Shown: in pieces, positions 21,333 through 30,743 of the stretch | Layout of the letters: each line of letters opens with the position of its first letter | Position numbering within the stretch: the stretch's first letter is position 1 | Source of the DNA: Prochlorococcus marinus CUG1417 | Lineage (GTDB): Bacteria > Cyanobacteriota > Cyanobacteriia > PCC-6307 > Cyanobiaceae | Direction: 5' to 3' | Assembly: GCF_017695975.1 (NCBI RefSeq) | Contig: NZ_JAAORN010000001.1 | Coordinates: 977,666 to 1,041,665, forward strand | Length of the DNA: 64,000 bases | Notes under the pieces: generated by a model | What the model was told of the DNA's origin: nothing | The model's database searches: none | What the model saw: the letters and a program-made list of their open reading frames with translations, nothing else | Made by a program: the position numbers and the translations under genes

Positions 21333-22328
21333 TTATCTAAACATTGAGCTCACTGAACTTTCTTCATGAATTCTCCAAATAGCTTCACCTAGCATATTTG
21401 CTACAGAAAGTACTTTTAATTGGGGGAAATTATCTTTAATAATAACTGGAATGCTGTTGGTTACAATGACTTGCTCGAATAAATCTATAGCACTTAGTCT
21501 TTCATAAGAAGGTGGAGAAAATACCGCATGTGAGGCACAAGCAAATATTCTATTGGCACCTTCTTTTTTTAATAAATTAGCTCCGGAACAAATTGTTCCA
21601 CCCGTATCGATCATATCGTCTATCAGAATAGCAGTTTTACCTTTAACTTCTCCAATAACTGTTAAGCTTTCAGCGGTATTATGAGCTGATCTTCTTTTAT
21701 CAATTATAGCTAAGGGAGCATCTTTCATTAATTTTGCAAAAGCTCTTGCTCTTGCCACTCCGCCTACATCAGGAGAGACAACTACAACTTCCTCTAAATT
21801 TAAAGTTTCTAGATAATCAATTAATACAGGTGAACCGTAAATATGGTCGCATGGTATATCAAAATAACCTTGTATTTGAGCAGAATGTAAATCCATCGCA
21901 AGAACTCTATCAACTCCTGATTTCTCTAGTAAATTAGCAGTAAGTTTTGCTGTTATAGACTCTCTACCAGAAGTCTTTCTATCTGCCCTTGCATATCCAA
22001 AATAAGGGATTACTGCGGTTATTTGCCTTGCAGAAGCCCTCTTGCAAGCATCAACCATAATCATAAGTTCCATTAAACTATCGTTTACAGGCGCACAGGT
22101 AGGTTGTATTAGGAATACATCACAACCTCTAATAGATTGCTGAATCTGAACATAAATTTCTCCGTCAGCAAATCTTTTAGATATTAATGGTACATTTTCA
22201 ATTCCTAAGTATGATGCAATTTCTTCGGCTAGTTTAGGATTTGTTGTTCCACTTACTAACCTTAATCTACTTTTATTTAGATTAAAATTTGATTCTTTAT
22301 TCTGCACTGCCGTGATAAAACTTGTCAC
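21333..22328 (-). CDS. prs: Ribose-phosphate pyrophosphokinase
   Basis: Prs makes PRPP from ribose 5-phosphate and ATP for purines, pyrimidines, His, Trp and NAD. The 331-residue protein has a short N-terminal extension of about 20 residues before the family start (RLRLVSGTTNPKLA). Signatures include GCDVFLIQPT, YFGYARADRK, the DLHSAQIQGYFD segment, VVVSPDVGGVARA and the PRPP-binding loop LIDDMIDTGGT. It lies convergent with the unknown 145-residue gene. The 258-bp region between it and the divergent malQ gene should hold both promoters. Confidence 0.97.
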   Translation of the reverse strand: MTSFITAVQNKESNFNLNKSRLRLVSGTTNPKLAEEIASYLGIENVPLISKRFADGEIYVQIQQSIRGCDVFLIQPTCAPVNDSLMELMIMVDACKRASARQITAVIPYFGYARADRKTSGRESITAKLTANLLEKSGVDRVLAMDLHSAQIQGYFDIPCDHIYGSPVLIDYLETLNLEEVVVVSPDVGGVARARAFAKLMKDAPLAIIDKRRSAHNTAESLTVIGEVKGKTAILIDDMIDTGGTICSGANLLKKEGANRIFACASHAVFSPPSYERLSAIDLFEQVIVTNSIPVIIKDNFPQLKVLSVANMLGEAIWRIHEESSVSSMFR

Positions 22329-22586
22329 GAAATTAGTACTATAAAACTATATACTTATCGTAGTCGTTTATGTGAATTTAGCAAAAGATAATGACTAGAT
22401 CTTTTCAAAAGTTATATCTATTGGGTCAAATTTATAAATAAAGTAAATTAATGATCGGAAATTATATTTTGTTCAGCCAAAAATTACTAGGAATATTATT
22501 TGTCAATTAAAAAAAATTTGTATATCGTTGAATTTATAGAACGAATAAAAATTTAATTGTAAAGAGTAAAAAAATAATAAAAAAAC

Positions 22587-24107
22587 ATGCCTATGCAAAA
22601 AGCTCTTACAAAAAAATCACTAGGTGTACTTATGCATCCTTCATGTATTCCTGGAGGAAGAGTATGTGGCACTTTTGGAAAAGGGGCTAAAGAATGGATA
22701 AAAATGCTCCAAAGGCATAAAATTGAATTCTGGCAATTTTTACCTCTTAATCCTACTGATTCTTCAGGCTCTCCATATAGTTCACCATCTAGTTTTGCAC
22801 TGAACCCATGGTTTCTTGATATAGATGATTTAATCGATAAAGGTTTTATTTTCATTTCTAATAAAGAAGAATTGGGCCCCACAAATCATTATAAGAATTA
22901 TTTTAATTTTGATATTGCAGATGATTTAACAAAAAGATTAGGTATTCTCCTTATGCAAGGATGGGGTTCCCAATCTGAAGCAAGAAAGAATGATTTTCAC
23001 AAATGGTTAAGTAAGAATTCCTGGGTTGAAGATTATGCAACATTTATTGTTATCAAAGAGGAATTTAATATGTTGCCTTGGTGGGAATGGCCCAAAGAAT
23101 TTAAAATTAAAAACAACAACTTTTTAAAATCATGGATTAAGGAAAAAAGTTCGGAGATACTTTCAAAAAAGTTAATACAGTGGCATTTGGATGAGCAATG
23201 GAGCGCGATTAAAAACTTTGCAAAAACTTGTAATGTGAAGCTAATTGGAGATTTGCCCTTTTATGTTTCTAGAGATAGTGCTGAAGTGTGGAGTAATAAA
23301 TCACTATTTTCAATTTTTAAAAATGGAGATTTAATCTTTCAAAGTGGTGTCCCACCTGATTATTTTTCCTCAACAGGACAACTATGGGGGACTCCAACTT
23401 ACTTTTGGTCAAAACATAAAAGAACTAATTTCGATTGGTGGAGAAAAAGATTTAAAAGGCAATTTAAACTTGTGGACTTGTTGAGATTTGATCACTTTAG
23501 GGGGTTGGCAGGTTATTGGAGAGTTAATGGCAATTCTAAAACAGCAATTTCTGGTAGATGGATAAATTCTCCAGGAAGAACACTATTAAATAAATTAAAA
23601 ATTGATTTAGGGACTGAATTCCTACCAATAATCGCGGAGGATCTTGGGGTAATAACACCTGATGTAGAAAAATTAAGGAAAAATTTTGACCTTCCAGGAA
23701 TGAAAATATTACAGTTCGCTTTTGATGGAAATGAAGACAACCCATATTTACCCAAGAATATTGAAGGAGAAAATTGGGTGGTTTACACAGGTACCCATGA
23801 TAATTCCACCTCCATTTCATGGTGGGGATGTTTAGAAAATAACGCCAAAAAAAGAATAAAAGATGAATATAAATTCTCTGAAAATCCTTCATGGAGTTTA
23901 ATAAAAATAGGAATGGAAACAAATGCCAATCTATTTATTGCTCCAATCCAAGATATTTTATCTCTAGATGACTCAAGCAGATTAAACATCCCAGGTACGA
24001 CAAAAAACAATTGGAAATGGAAGTTAAATCTACCTTTAGGAGAAGTAGAAGAAAATGTCAGGAGATTTAGTGAGCTAGGAAATAATTTCGGGAGAACCAG
24101 ACAATAA
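22587..24107 (+). CDS. malQ: 4-alpha-glucanotransferase (amylomaltase, GH77)
   Basis: MalQ transfers maltooligosaccharide units between glucan chains and supports glycogen turnover. The 506-residue length is usual. GH77 signatures are seen in order: LHPSCIPGG-like opening (MHPSCIPGGRVCGTFG), WQFLPLNPTDSSGSPYSS, GDLPFYVSRDSAEVW, the nucleophile segment LLRFDHFRG, the acid/base AEDLG and YTGTHDNST. The true start is ATG at 22587 or the ATG two codons later (22593). A poly-A-rich leader without a clear Shine-Dalgarno sequence precedes it. It is divergent from prs and converges with the RodZ-like gene over 14 bp. Confidence 0.95.
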   Translation: MPMQKALTKKSLGVLMHPSCIPGGRVCGTFGKGAKEWIKMLQRHKIEFWQFLPLNPTDSSGSPYSSPSSFALNPWFLDIDDLIDKGFIFISNKEELGPTNHYKNYFNFDIADDLTKRLGILLMQGWGSQSEARKNDFHKWLSKNSWVEDYATFIVIKEEFNMLPWWEWPKEFKIKNNNFLKSWIKEKSSEILSKKLIQWHLDEQWSAIKNFAKTCNVKLIGDLPFYVSRDSAEVWSNKSLFSIFKNGDLIFQSGVPPDYFSSTGQLWGTPTYFWSKHKRTNFDWWRKRFKRQFKLVDLLRFDHFRGLAGYWRVNGNSKTAISGRWINSPGRTLLNKLKIDLGTEFLPIIAEDLGVITPDVEKLRKNFDLPGMKILQFAFDGNEDNPYLPKNIEGENWVVYTGTHDNSTSISWWGCLENNAKKRIKDEYKFSENPSWSLIKIGMETNANLFIAPIQDILSLDDSSRLNIPGTTKNNWKWKLNLPLGEVEENVRRFSELGNNFGRTRQ

Positions 24108-24121
24108 AGACTTATAAAAGT

Positions 24122-24616
24122 TTATTTATCAATGATTTTGTTTTCAATATTTTGAATCTCAATAACATTCACATTTAGAATAAAATATCTCTTTAAAATA
24201 AACACAGTTAAAATTAATATAAAAAAATATAAAAGGCTTCCTTGCCAAGTATTTATAAGATCAAATTTGTTGACGATAAAATCATTTTTTTCTTTCTTAG
24301 AAGTTTCTCCTTCTCTAGTCACTAATAGTTCTAATGTATTTTTTTTTAATCCTAGACATTCCTCTAATTTGATTAATATTGATCTTATAAATGGATACTT
24401 TGGTCTAATATTTTTGTTATTGTTTTCAATAGAAATTATTGTTTTTTCAGGAATTTTTGAAATATGAGATAATTCTTTAATTGTTATATTTTTTTGGATT
24501 CTCGCTTCTTTTACCAATTTTGCGATTTCTTCATACTGATCAATTAATCTATGATTTATTAATTCATTATCAATCACAGATTTTTTTAATGAAAAAAGAT
24601 TTTTAAAAATATTCAT
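24122..24616 (-). CDS. Short RodZ-like membrane protein with helix-turn-helix domain
   Basis: A 164-residue protein. Residues about 30-95 form an XRE-type helix-turn-helix (LVKEARIQKNITIKELS, ISKIPEKTIISIENNN), as in RodZ and the HTH_25 family. A basic linker leads to one membrane helix (about 124-144, SLLYFFILILTVFILKRYF). Only about 20 residues follow, so the periplasmic DUF4115 domain of full RodZ is missing. A cell-shape role linked to MreB is suggested by the architecture, but a membrane-anchored regulator is equally possible. The gene is very AT-rich. It sits between malQ and the ABC1 kinase gene. Confidence 0.7.
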   Translation of the reverse strand: MNIFKNLFSLKKSVIDNELINHRLIDQYEEIAKLVKEARIQKNITIKELSHISKIPEKTIISIENNNKNIRPKYPFIRSILIKLEECLGLKKNTLELLVTREGETSKKEKNDFIVNKFDLINTWQGSLLYFFILILTVFILKRYFILNVNVIEIQNIENKIIDK

Positions 24617-24730
24617 TCCATATTTCCAATTTCATTAATTATTTGACTACTCAATTTTAAAATTTAGTATTCTATCTAATTTTAATCATTTAAAAATCAT
24701 AAGTAAATTTAATAGAAGTAAATATAAACA

Positions 24731-26389
24731 CTAAGTTAGAGAAATAATATTTTGAACTGCACTTTTTGCAATATTCAAAGGGCTAAATGTATCTCTAACT
24801 AAACTTAAAAGTTTTTTTGCATCAGTTAATTCAATTTTGTCATCTTTAATAAGGCTCAAAAGAAGATTCTTCCGAACTTCGGATCCTTTTTTACTAACAA
24901 ATAATTTCAATCCTGCATTGGCAACTGGTATTAGATCTGAATTAATGTTTTCAGAATCTTTAAATAAAATATTTAGTAAACTTTCAACTTTTTCAATTTG
25001 AATCCTACCTTTATTATCAAAAACAACTTCTAAAAGAATTTCTAAAATCTCATCAGAATTATCAGTAAGTAGTTTCCTAGCTATATATGGATATGCAATT
25101 TTTAAAATTTTAAATTCAGGATCAAGTCTTAGCGCCAAACCTTCTTGACTTACAACGGCTCTTATTATCAAAGCAAACCTACTAGGTACTCTAAATGGAT
25201 AAGAGTACATTAGTTTTGAGAATTTATCAGTTACATTTTTAAGATTAAAATTACCTACCTCAGCACTTAGAGATCCTCCTAAAACTTCTCTTAATGGTTC
25301 AACAAGTTTCTGAAGATCTTGTTCTTTGGTTAAAAAACCTAATTTCTGAAAATCTTTTGCGAGAAGATAATATTCGTCATTTATTATGTGAACAATGGCC
25401 TTTATGAGTGTAAGTCTATCTGAATTTGTAATTGTATCCATCATACCGAAATCTACATAAGCTAAATTTCCATAACCTGCATTTCCTCCTTTAAGAGCAA
25501 ACATGTTTCCAGGGTGTGGGTCAGCATGAAAATATCCATATTCAAATAATTGTTGAAGACCGCTGATTACACATGTTTTTATAAAAGATGAAGGTACCAA
25601 GTTATTTTCCTCCAATAAAGCCCTATCTCTTAATTTGACTCCATCAATCCAAGAGGTTGTAATAATTCTCTTTGATGAAAACTGTTTTTCCAATTTAGGG
25701 ATAAAAACGTTAGGGTTATTTTTGAATAAATTTGCAAACTTTAAAGCATTTTCACCTTCTTTTTCGTAGTCAATTTCATCAAAAAGTGCCTTACCGAACT
25801 CATCTATTATTTCTCCAATTCCAACACCAATATTTAATGGTAGAAATGGAGACAAAAAAGTTGCAAGAAACCTTAATATCACAATATCTCTTCTTATAAG
25901 AAAGTATAAATTTGGCCTTTGAACTTTTACAGCTACATAAGAATTATTTTTCATTTTTGCTTTATAGACTTGTCCTAAGCTTGCTGAGGCAATAGGACTC
26001 TCAGGGAACTCATCAAATAATTCATCAGGTGGCGTACCAAGTTCCTCTTCAATTATTTTTAAAGCAATTTTGTTATCAAATGCTGGGAGATTATCCTGTA
26101 AGTTGGTAAGTTCTGTCAGCCAATCTTGTCTAACAAGATCTGGTCTAGTTGAAAGTGCCTGTCCTAATTTTATAAAACAAGGTCCTAAATCTGTTATTAC
26201 ATCAAAAAGGTATTTCGAGAGATTTTTTTGTACATTTTTATTTTTACTGTTACCTTGAAAAAGTATTCTTATAAAAAGAAAAATAAAAGTTAAAAGGATA
26301 TATAAAACTCTCGGGATGAAAATCCATGGTCTCAAAATCAACCAAATCAAGTCACCTTTTGCTGAGTATTGCGAATAAGACCTTGTCAT
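24731..26389 (-). CDS. ABC1/UbiB family atypical kinase
   Basis: A 552-residue ABC1 (AarF/UbiB/ADCK) protein. The KxGQ-type motif is seen as FIKLGQALSTR, the invariant lysine region as VAVKVQRPN, the catalytic loop as YFHADPHPGNMF and the metal-binding DFG-like segment as YVDFGMMD. A hydrophobic stretch near residues 20-45 may associate with the membrane. The family supports prenylquinone (plastoquinone, tocopherol) metabolism in cyanobacteria and plants. The substrate is not known from the sequence. It is divergent from the decarboxylase gene with 64 bp between. Confidence 0.92.
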   Translation of the reverse strand: MTRSYSQYSAKGDLIWLILRPWIFIPRVLYILLTFIFLFIRILFQGNSKNKNVQKNLSKYLFDVITDLGPCFIKLGQALSTRPDLVRQDWLTELTNLQDNLPAFDNKIALKIIEEELGTPPDELFDEFPESPIASASLGQVYKAKMKNNSYVAVKVQRPNLYFLIRRDIVILRFLATFLSPFLPLNIGVGIGEIIDEFGKALFDEIDYEKEGENALKFANLFKNNPNVFIPKLEKQFSSKRIITTSWIDGVKLRDRALLEENNLVPSSFIKTCVISGLQQLFEYGYFHADPHPGNMFALKGGNAGYGNLAYVDFGMMDTITNSDRLTLIKAIVHIINDEYYLLAKDFQKLGFLTKEQDLQKLVEPLREVLGGSLSAEVGNFNLKNVTDKFSKLMYSYPFRVPSRFALIIRAVVSQEGLALRLDPEFKILKIAYPYIARKLLTDNSDEILEILLEVVFDNKGRIQIEKVESLLNILFKDSENINSDLIPVANAGLKLFVSKKGSEVRKNLLLSLIKDDKIELTDAKKLLSLVRDTFSPLNIAKSAVQNIISLT

Positions 26390-26453
26390 TAAAGTTAAAA
26401 AATATCAAAGAAGGATTCTCATTAAACCATTCTATATGTGTCAATAATACTTT

Positions 26454-27851
26454 ATGAGCATTTCATCTTTTCTAACTAAAAAGTTTTTAAAGTCACTTTT
26501 CTTCCCTGCTCATAACAGAGGGGCAGCTTTACCCAAGAAATTAGTAGAATTATTAAAAAAACAACCTGGCTACTGGGACTTACCGGAACTACCAGAGATA
26601 GGCTCACCTTTATCCCAAAGCGGAGTAATTGCTAAAACCCAAAAAGAATTCTCTAAGAAATTTGGGGCGAAAGGATGCTTTTTTGGAGTTAATGGAGCCT
26701 CTGGATTAATACAATCGGCAGTAATTGCAATGGCAAAACCTGGCGAAGCTATACTGATGCCACGAAATGTTCATATAAGTGTTATCAAAATTTGTGCGAT
26801 GCTGAATATACATCCAATATTTTTTAATCTAGATTGTTCCTCAGAAACTGGTCATTACAAACCAATAACAAAAGTATGGTTAGAAAATGTATTTAAAAAA
26901 ATAAATTTTAACGAAAAAAAAATTGCGGGGGTAATTCTTATAAATCCCTCTTATCAAGGTTATTCAGGAGATTTAAAGCCTTTAATAGATCTTTGTCATC
27001 AAAAAAATTTACCTGTTTTAGTTGATGAAGCTCATGGTTCTTATTTCCTTTTTTGTGAAAACCTTAACCTACCAAAATCAGCCTTAGTATCAAACGCTGA
27101 CTTAGTCGTTCACTCATTACATAAGTCGCTTAATGGTTTGACTCAAACGGCTGCACTTTGGTACAAAGGGAATCTAGTAAATGAGAATAATTTAATCAAT
27201 AGTATTAACTTATTGCAAACTACTAGTCCAAGTTCCCTTTTACTTTCTTCGTGTGAAGAGTCTATTAAAGACTGGCTAAATAAAAAAAGTTTATCAAAAT
27301 ATCAAAAAAGAATTTTAGAGGCAAAAAGTATCTACAAAAAATTAATCCAGAAGAATATACCTCTCATAGAGACCCAAGACCCCTTAAAAATAATATTAAA
27401 CACCTCTAAGGTTGGAATTGATGGTTTTACCGCTGATAAATTTTTTTATAAAAATGGCCTTATTGCTGAATTACCAGAAATGATGACTCTAACTTTTTGC
27501 TTAGGATTATCGAACCAGAAAGATTTTCCTAATTTATTAGAAAAGTTATGGAATAAATTACTATTAAATTCTAAAAAATTAAAAAATTTAGAAGTACTCC
27601 AATCACCTTTTAAACTAGTTGAAACACCCGAAATTGAAATTGGAATTGCTTGGAGAAGTGAGACTCAGAGTATCCCTTTCTCTCAATCTTTAAATAAAAT
27701 CTCAGGAGATATTATTTGCCCTTATCCTCCTGGAATACCTTTACTAGTTCCCGGAGAAAAAATTGACATAGATAGGTTTAAATGGATAAATTATCAGAGT
27801 TTGTGCAACAAAGATCTGATAAATTTTAATATAAGAGTCATGCAACCATAA
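26454..27851 (+). CDS. Orn/Lys/Arg decarboxylase family protein
   Basis: A 465-residue PLP enzyme of fold type I. The family segments are NRGAALP and FGVNGASGL, the cofactor aspartate region VDEAHGSYF and the Schiff-base lysine region VHSLHKSLNGLTQ (about residue 222). The C-terminal domain has the PYPPGIPLLVPGE block. It is the short group-III-like form found in cyanobacteria and Bacillus (SpeA/YaaO-like), without the N-terminal wing domain of enteric enzymes. The likely substrate is arginine or lysine, for polyamine synthesis. cdsA starts 9 bp downstream. Confidence 0.9.
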   Translation: MSISSFLTKKFLKSLFFPAHNRGAALPKKLVELLKKQPGYWDLPELPEIGSPLSQSGVIAKTQKEFSKKFGAKGCFFGVNGASGLIQSAVIAMAKPGEAILMPRNVHISVIKICAMLNIHPIFFNLDCSSETGHYKPITKVWLENVFKKINFNEKKIAGVILINPSYQGYSGDLKPLIDLCHQKNLPVLVDEAHGSYFLFCENLNLPKSALVSNADLVVHSLHKSLNGLTQTAALWYKGNLVNENNLINSINLLQTTSPSSLLLSSCEESIKDWLNKKSLSKYQKRILEAKSIYKKLIQKNIPLIETQDPLKIILNTSKVGIDGFTADKFFYKNGLIAELPEMMTLTFCLGLSNQKDFPNLLEKLWNKLLLNSKKLKNLEVLQSPFKLVETPEIEIGIAWRSETQSIPFSQSLNKISGDIICPYPPGIPLLVPGEKIDIDRFKWINYQSLCNKDLINFNIRVMQP

Positions 27852-27860
27852 AAATTCGAT

Positions 27861-28718
27861 ATGAGAGTTATAAGCGGATTACTTATAGGCATATTTGGTT
27901 TAATTGTTGTTTTGTTGGGTGGATGGTTTTTTACATTTGCCACAGCGCTGCTTACTTATTTAGCGTTATTGGAATTTTTTAGAATGGCAGAATCTAAAGG
28001 AATAAAGCCAGCTACAAAAACCACATTATTTTCATCTTTCGTTATCATAATTTCTACTTATCTTGAGACTATAGGTTTAATGGAAGGAGAAATATCAAAT
28101 TCAATTTTGCCAATCTGTTCAGTTGGAATATGCACCTGGTTATTATTACAACCAAAACCTGGAACAATTTCAGATATTGCAGCTTCTATTTTTGGATTAT
28201 TCTATTTGGGTTTTTTACCTAGTTACTGGATTAAGTTAAGGGGATTAGAGTCAGTAATAATAAGTTCCAATCAAGGTTTGATTTCGTTTGAAAACTTATC
28301 AAATACTGAAGGTCTTCATTTAACTTTAACTTCTTGTTTTTTAATTGTTGCTAGTGATATTGGTTCTTATTTTATTGGAAAGTCATTTGGTAAGAAATCT
28401 CTTTCTCCAATATCTCCTAGCAAAACTATAGAAGGGTTAATTGGAGGAATATCATGTTCAATTTTATTAGCAATATTTTTTGCATTTTCACTGAATTGGG
28501 AAAATCCGTTATTTGTTGGAATTTTATATGGAATTTTGATCTCTCTCATGGCATTAGTTGGAGATTTAATTGAATCAATGATGAAGAGAGATGCAAAAAT
28601 AAAAGATTCTGGAACTTTTTTACCTGGACATGGTGGAATTCTTGACAGAATTGACAGCTACATTTTCACTCCATCTGTTTTGTATTACATTTTTATAATT
28701 CTCAAGTATCTAAATTAA
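27861..28718 (+). CDS. cdsA: Phosphatidate cytidylyltransferase
   Basis: CdsA makes CDP-diacylglycerol from phosphatidate and CTP in the membrane, the precursor of phosphatidylglycerol needed by the photosystems. The 285-residue polytopic protein has about seven membrane helices. The signature is SPSKTIEGLIGG, then VGDLIESMMKRDAKIKDSG and PGHGGILDRIDS near the C-terminus, with the metal-binding acidic residues in place. It follows the decarboxylase gene by 9 bp and converges with the alpha/beta hydrolase gene over 12 bp. Confidence 0.95.
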   Translation: MRVISGLLIGIFGLIVVLLGGWFFTFATALLTYLALLEFFRMAESKGIKPATKTTLFSSFVIIISTYLETIGLMEGEISNSILPICSVGICTWLLLQPKPGTISDIAASIFGLFYLGFLPSYWIKLRGLESVIISSNQGLISFENLSNTEGLHLTLTSCFLIVASDIGSYFIGKSFGKKSLSPISPSKTIEGLIGGISCSILLAIFFAFSLNWENPLFVGILYGILISLMALVGDLIESMMKRDAKIKDSGTFLPGHGGILDRIDSYIFTPSVLYYIFIILKYLN

Positions 28719-28730
28719 ATATGAAATTTT

Positions 28731-29681
28731 TTACTCCAAAAAAAAATCTTCGATAATTTTACTAGATAATGATGGTAAATCTATATGGGGAAGATGACCA
28801 CAATTTCGCAAGCCTACAAAATTTAATTTATCAATTTTTCTTATATTTTTAATCTCTTTTTTTCCTAAAATACGATCATTTTCTCCACATACTACTTTAA
28901 TTGGGATATTTTGAATATATTTATGTGTCCCAGCAAACCCTCCACTTTTTGCAAATGACGCAAGTGAATTCCTCCATCCTTGGCAACCTAAATGAATTGA
29001 AGCAATTTGCTCTTCCATTTCACCAACACATTCATCTGGAAAAGCAAATGCTTGCCTGCAAAGACTTTTTCTAACTTGCGGCAATCCAAGAAATGAGGCT
29101 CCTATTTGGTTAAGAGGAAAAGGGATGCTCTTAGGTTCGCCGAACAATCCGGCGGGAGATAAAAGAATAATTTTATCAATAGAATCAGAGATTTTAAAAG
29201 CAAGTTCTAAAGCTGCCGAACCTCCCATAGAGGCACCAATAATTTTAAGATTCTTTGTTATTTGCAAGGTTTTAAGGAGATCAATTAAATATGAAATTAT
29301 TTTCGAGGGATTGTATTCATTTGTCACGCATCTAGGACTAAATCCAAACCCTAACAAATCAGGAGCTATAACTAGGAAATTTTTTTTTAATGATTGATAT
29401 ATTCTTCTGAACTCTAAAAAACTACTGTCAAAGCCATGTAGAAGAAGTACAGGTTGACCTTTTCCTCCCATAACTACAGGGAATTTCAAGGAGTTCCAGT
29501 TCTCATTGAGTTTGATCCATTTAACATCATTTGCCAAATAAAGACCCAGTGGATCTAGTAGAGATGATCTGGAGCTCTCAAAAAATTCAATATTTAAATC
29601 ACTAAATTGTTCGAAATGGGATTTAGTCAAAAAACAATCATATTTTAATTTTTTGTTGTTCAAAATTTGAAATAACTTCAA
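28731..29681 (-). CDS. Alpha/beta hydrolase
   Basis: A 316-residue alpha/beta-hydrolase fold protein. The oxyanion HG region is VLLLHGFDSSFLEF, the nucleophile elbow is IIGASMGGSAALE (Ser near residue 152), an acid lies near VVCGENDRILG and the catalytic His is in RNCGHLPHIDLP. All triad positions are thus present. The substrate is unknown. The only good ATG (29681) gives a 44-bp overlap with the upstream GldA-like gene; the first 50 residues are less conserved-looking, so a later non-ATG start is possible. The two genes are probably translated from one message. Confidence 0.85.
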   Translation of the reverse strand: MKLFQILNNKKLKYDCFLTKSHFEQFSDLNIEFFESSRSSLLDPLGLYLANDVKWIKLNENWNSLKFPVVMGGKGQPVLLLHGFDSSFLEFRRIYQSLKKNFLVIAPDLLGFGFSPRCVTNEYNPSKIISYLIDLLKTLQITKNLKIIGASMGGSAALELAFKISDSIDKIILLSPAGLFGEPKSIPFPLNQIGASFLGLPQVRKSLCRQAFAFPDECVGEMEEQIASIHLGCQGWRNSLASFAKSGGFAGTHKYIQNIPIKVVCGENDRILGKKEIKNIRKIDKLNFVGLRNCGHLPHIDLPSLSSKIIEDFFLE

Positions 29682-30729
29682 TTATATCTCGTTTACTAAT
29701 TTCAAATGGCAAAAAGTGAATTTCAGATTTATCTCTACAAGTAAAATCAGCAATTTTTTCTAAATTTTGATTATCAAAAACATTAATTCCTAATTCTGAA
29801 ATGGTAGTTGGCAAATTTAATTGTTTCATAAGTACTAATAATTGTTTAATAGATTGATCAGCCAATTTATTATTATTTTTCATTTCTTCAAGTCTTAATT
29901 GCAATAGCAATCCAACTCCAACAATCTCACCATGCAAAAATTTATTTGGGGTAATTATCTGAGTAATTGCATTATGAATAGCATGCGCTGCAGCTGTCCT
30001 ACACTTTTCTCCACCGATTCCTCCTACTAATCCTGCTGTAAGTCCACATGCTTCTATAGTATTTCGCCATGAAGAATTATTTTTAACTTTATCCTTAAAA
30101 GCTTTTCCTCCATCAATTAGTAATTGATCTCTTAAAACTCTTGATATCTGAATAGCTTGTTGAACAAGACCATCATCTACAGTTGAACTTGTTAATGAGG
30201 ATTCATACCATTTCGCCAAAGCATCCGCTATTCCACTTGCAAGTGTTCTTGATGGAGCTGTTTGAATAAATTGATGATCAAATACTAGGACTTTTGGACA
30301 AGCTCTTAATGCAACATCCTTTATGAATTGACCTTTTTTTGTATAAATATTTGACAAAGCAGTCCAACCCGCGCATGTAGACGCACTGAGGGGTACTGTA
30401 ATACATGGGATATTAAGGATTTCTGCTATATATTTACCTGAATCGAGAACTTTACCTCCTCCTGCTGCAATAACAGCATCATTATTATTATTTAAGATGA
30501 TGTTTTTAACTCTTAAAATGTCTTCATAACAGCAATCAAATTGTAGATTAGCCGAATTTACATTAAGGTCTTGATTTTTTAAATCTCTAAAAATTTTATT
30601 TTTAATGTCATTCGTGGAAACGTTTCTACCTAAAATTAATGGACTTTTACTCAAATTAACAATTTGAGGTAAAGATTTTTCCCAGGCGTCATTTCCCCTA
30701 AATATAATTTCTGGAGAGATTGACTGCAT
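29638..30729 (-). CDS. Iron-containing alcohol dehydrogenase / glycerol dehydrogenase-like protein
   Basis: A 363-residue group III (metal-dependent) alcohol dehydrogenase related to GldA. The NAD-binding glycine run is AAGGGKVLDSGK (88-99). SASTCAGWTALSNIY corresponds to the substrate/cofactor loop. The metal ligands line up with those of GldA: Asp169 (SGIADALAKW), a His in AAAHAIHNA (249-252) and His266 (FLHGEIVG). The physiological substrate could be glycerol, glyceraldehyde or another polyol. It lies 14 bp after clpC, and its 3' end overlaps the alpha/beta hydrolase gene, suggesting an operon clpC-gldA-like-hydrolase. Confidence 0.88.
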   Translation of the reverse strand: MQSISPEIIFRGNDAWEKSLPQIVNLSKSPLILGRNVSTNDIKNKIFRDLKNQDLNVNSANLQFDCCYEDILRVKNIILNNNNDAVIAAGGGKVLDSGKYIAEILNIPCITVPLSASTCAGWTALSNIYTKKGQFIKDVALRACPKVLVFDHQFIQTAPSRTLASGIADALAKWYESSLTSSTVDDGLVQQAIQISRVLRDQLLIDGGKAFKDKVKNNSSWRNTIEACGLTAGLVGGIGGEKCRTAAAHAIHNAITQIITPNKFLHGEIVGVGLLLQLRLEEMKNNNKLADQSIKQLLVLMKQLNLPTTISELGINVFDNQNLEKIADFTCRDKSEIHFLPFEISKRDIIEVISNFEQQKIKI

Positions 30730-30743
30730 TTAGAACTTAATTA

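Noticed and set aside
23536..23922. Minus-strand ORF inside malQ
   Set aside because: Overlaps the conserved GH77 core; the translation is a low-complexity shadow.
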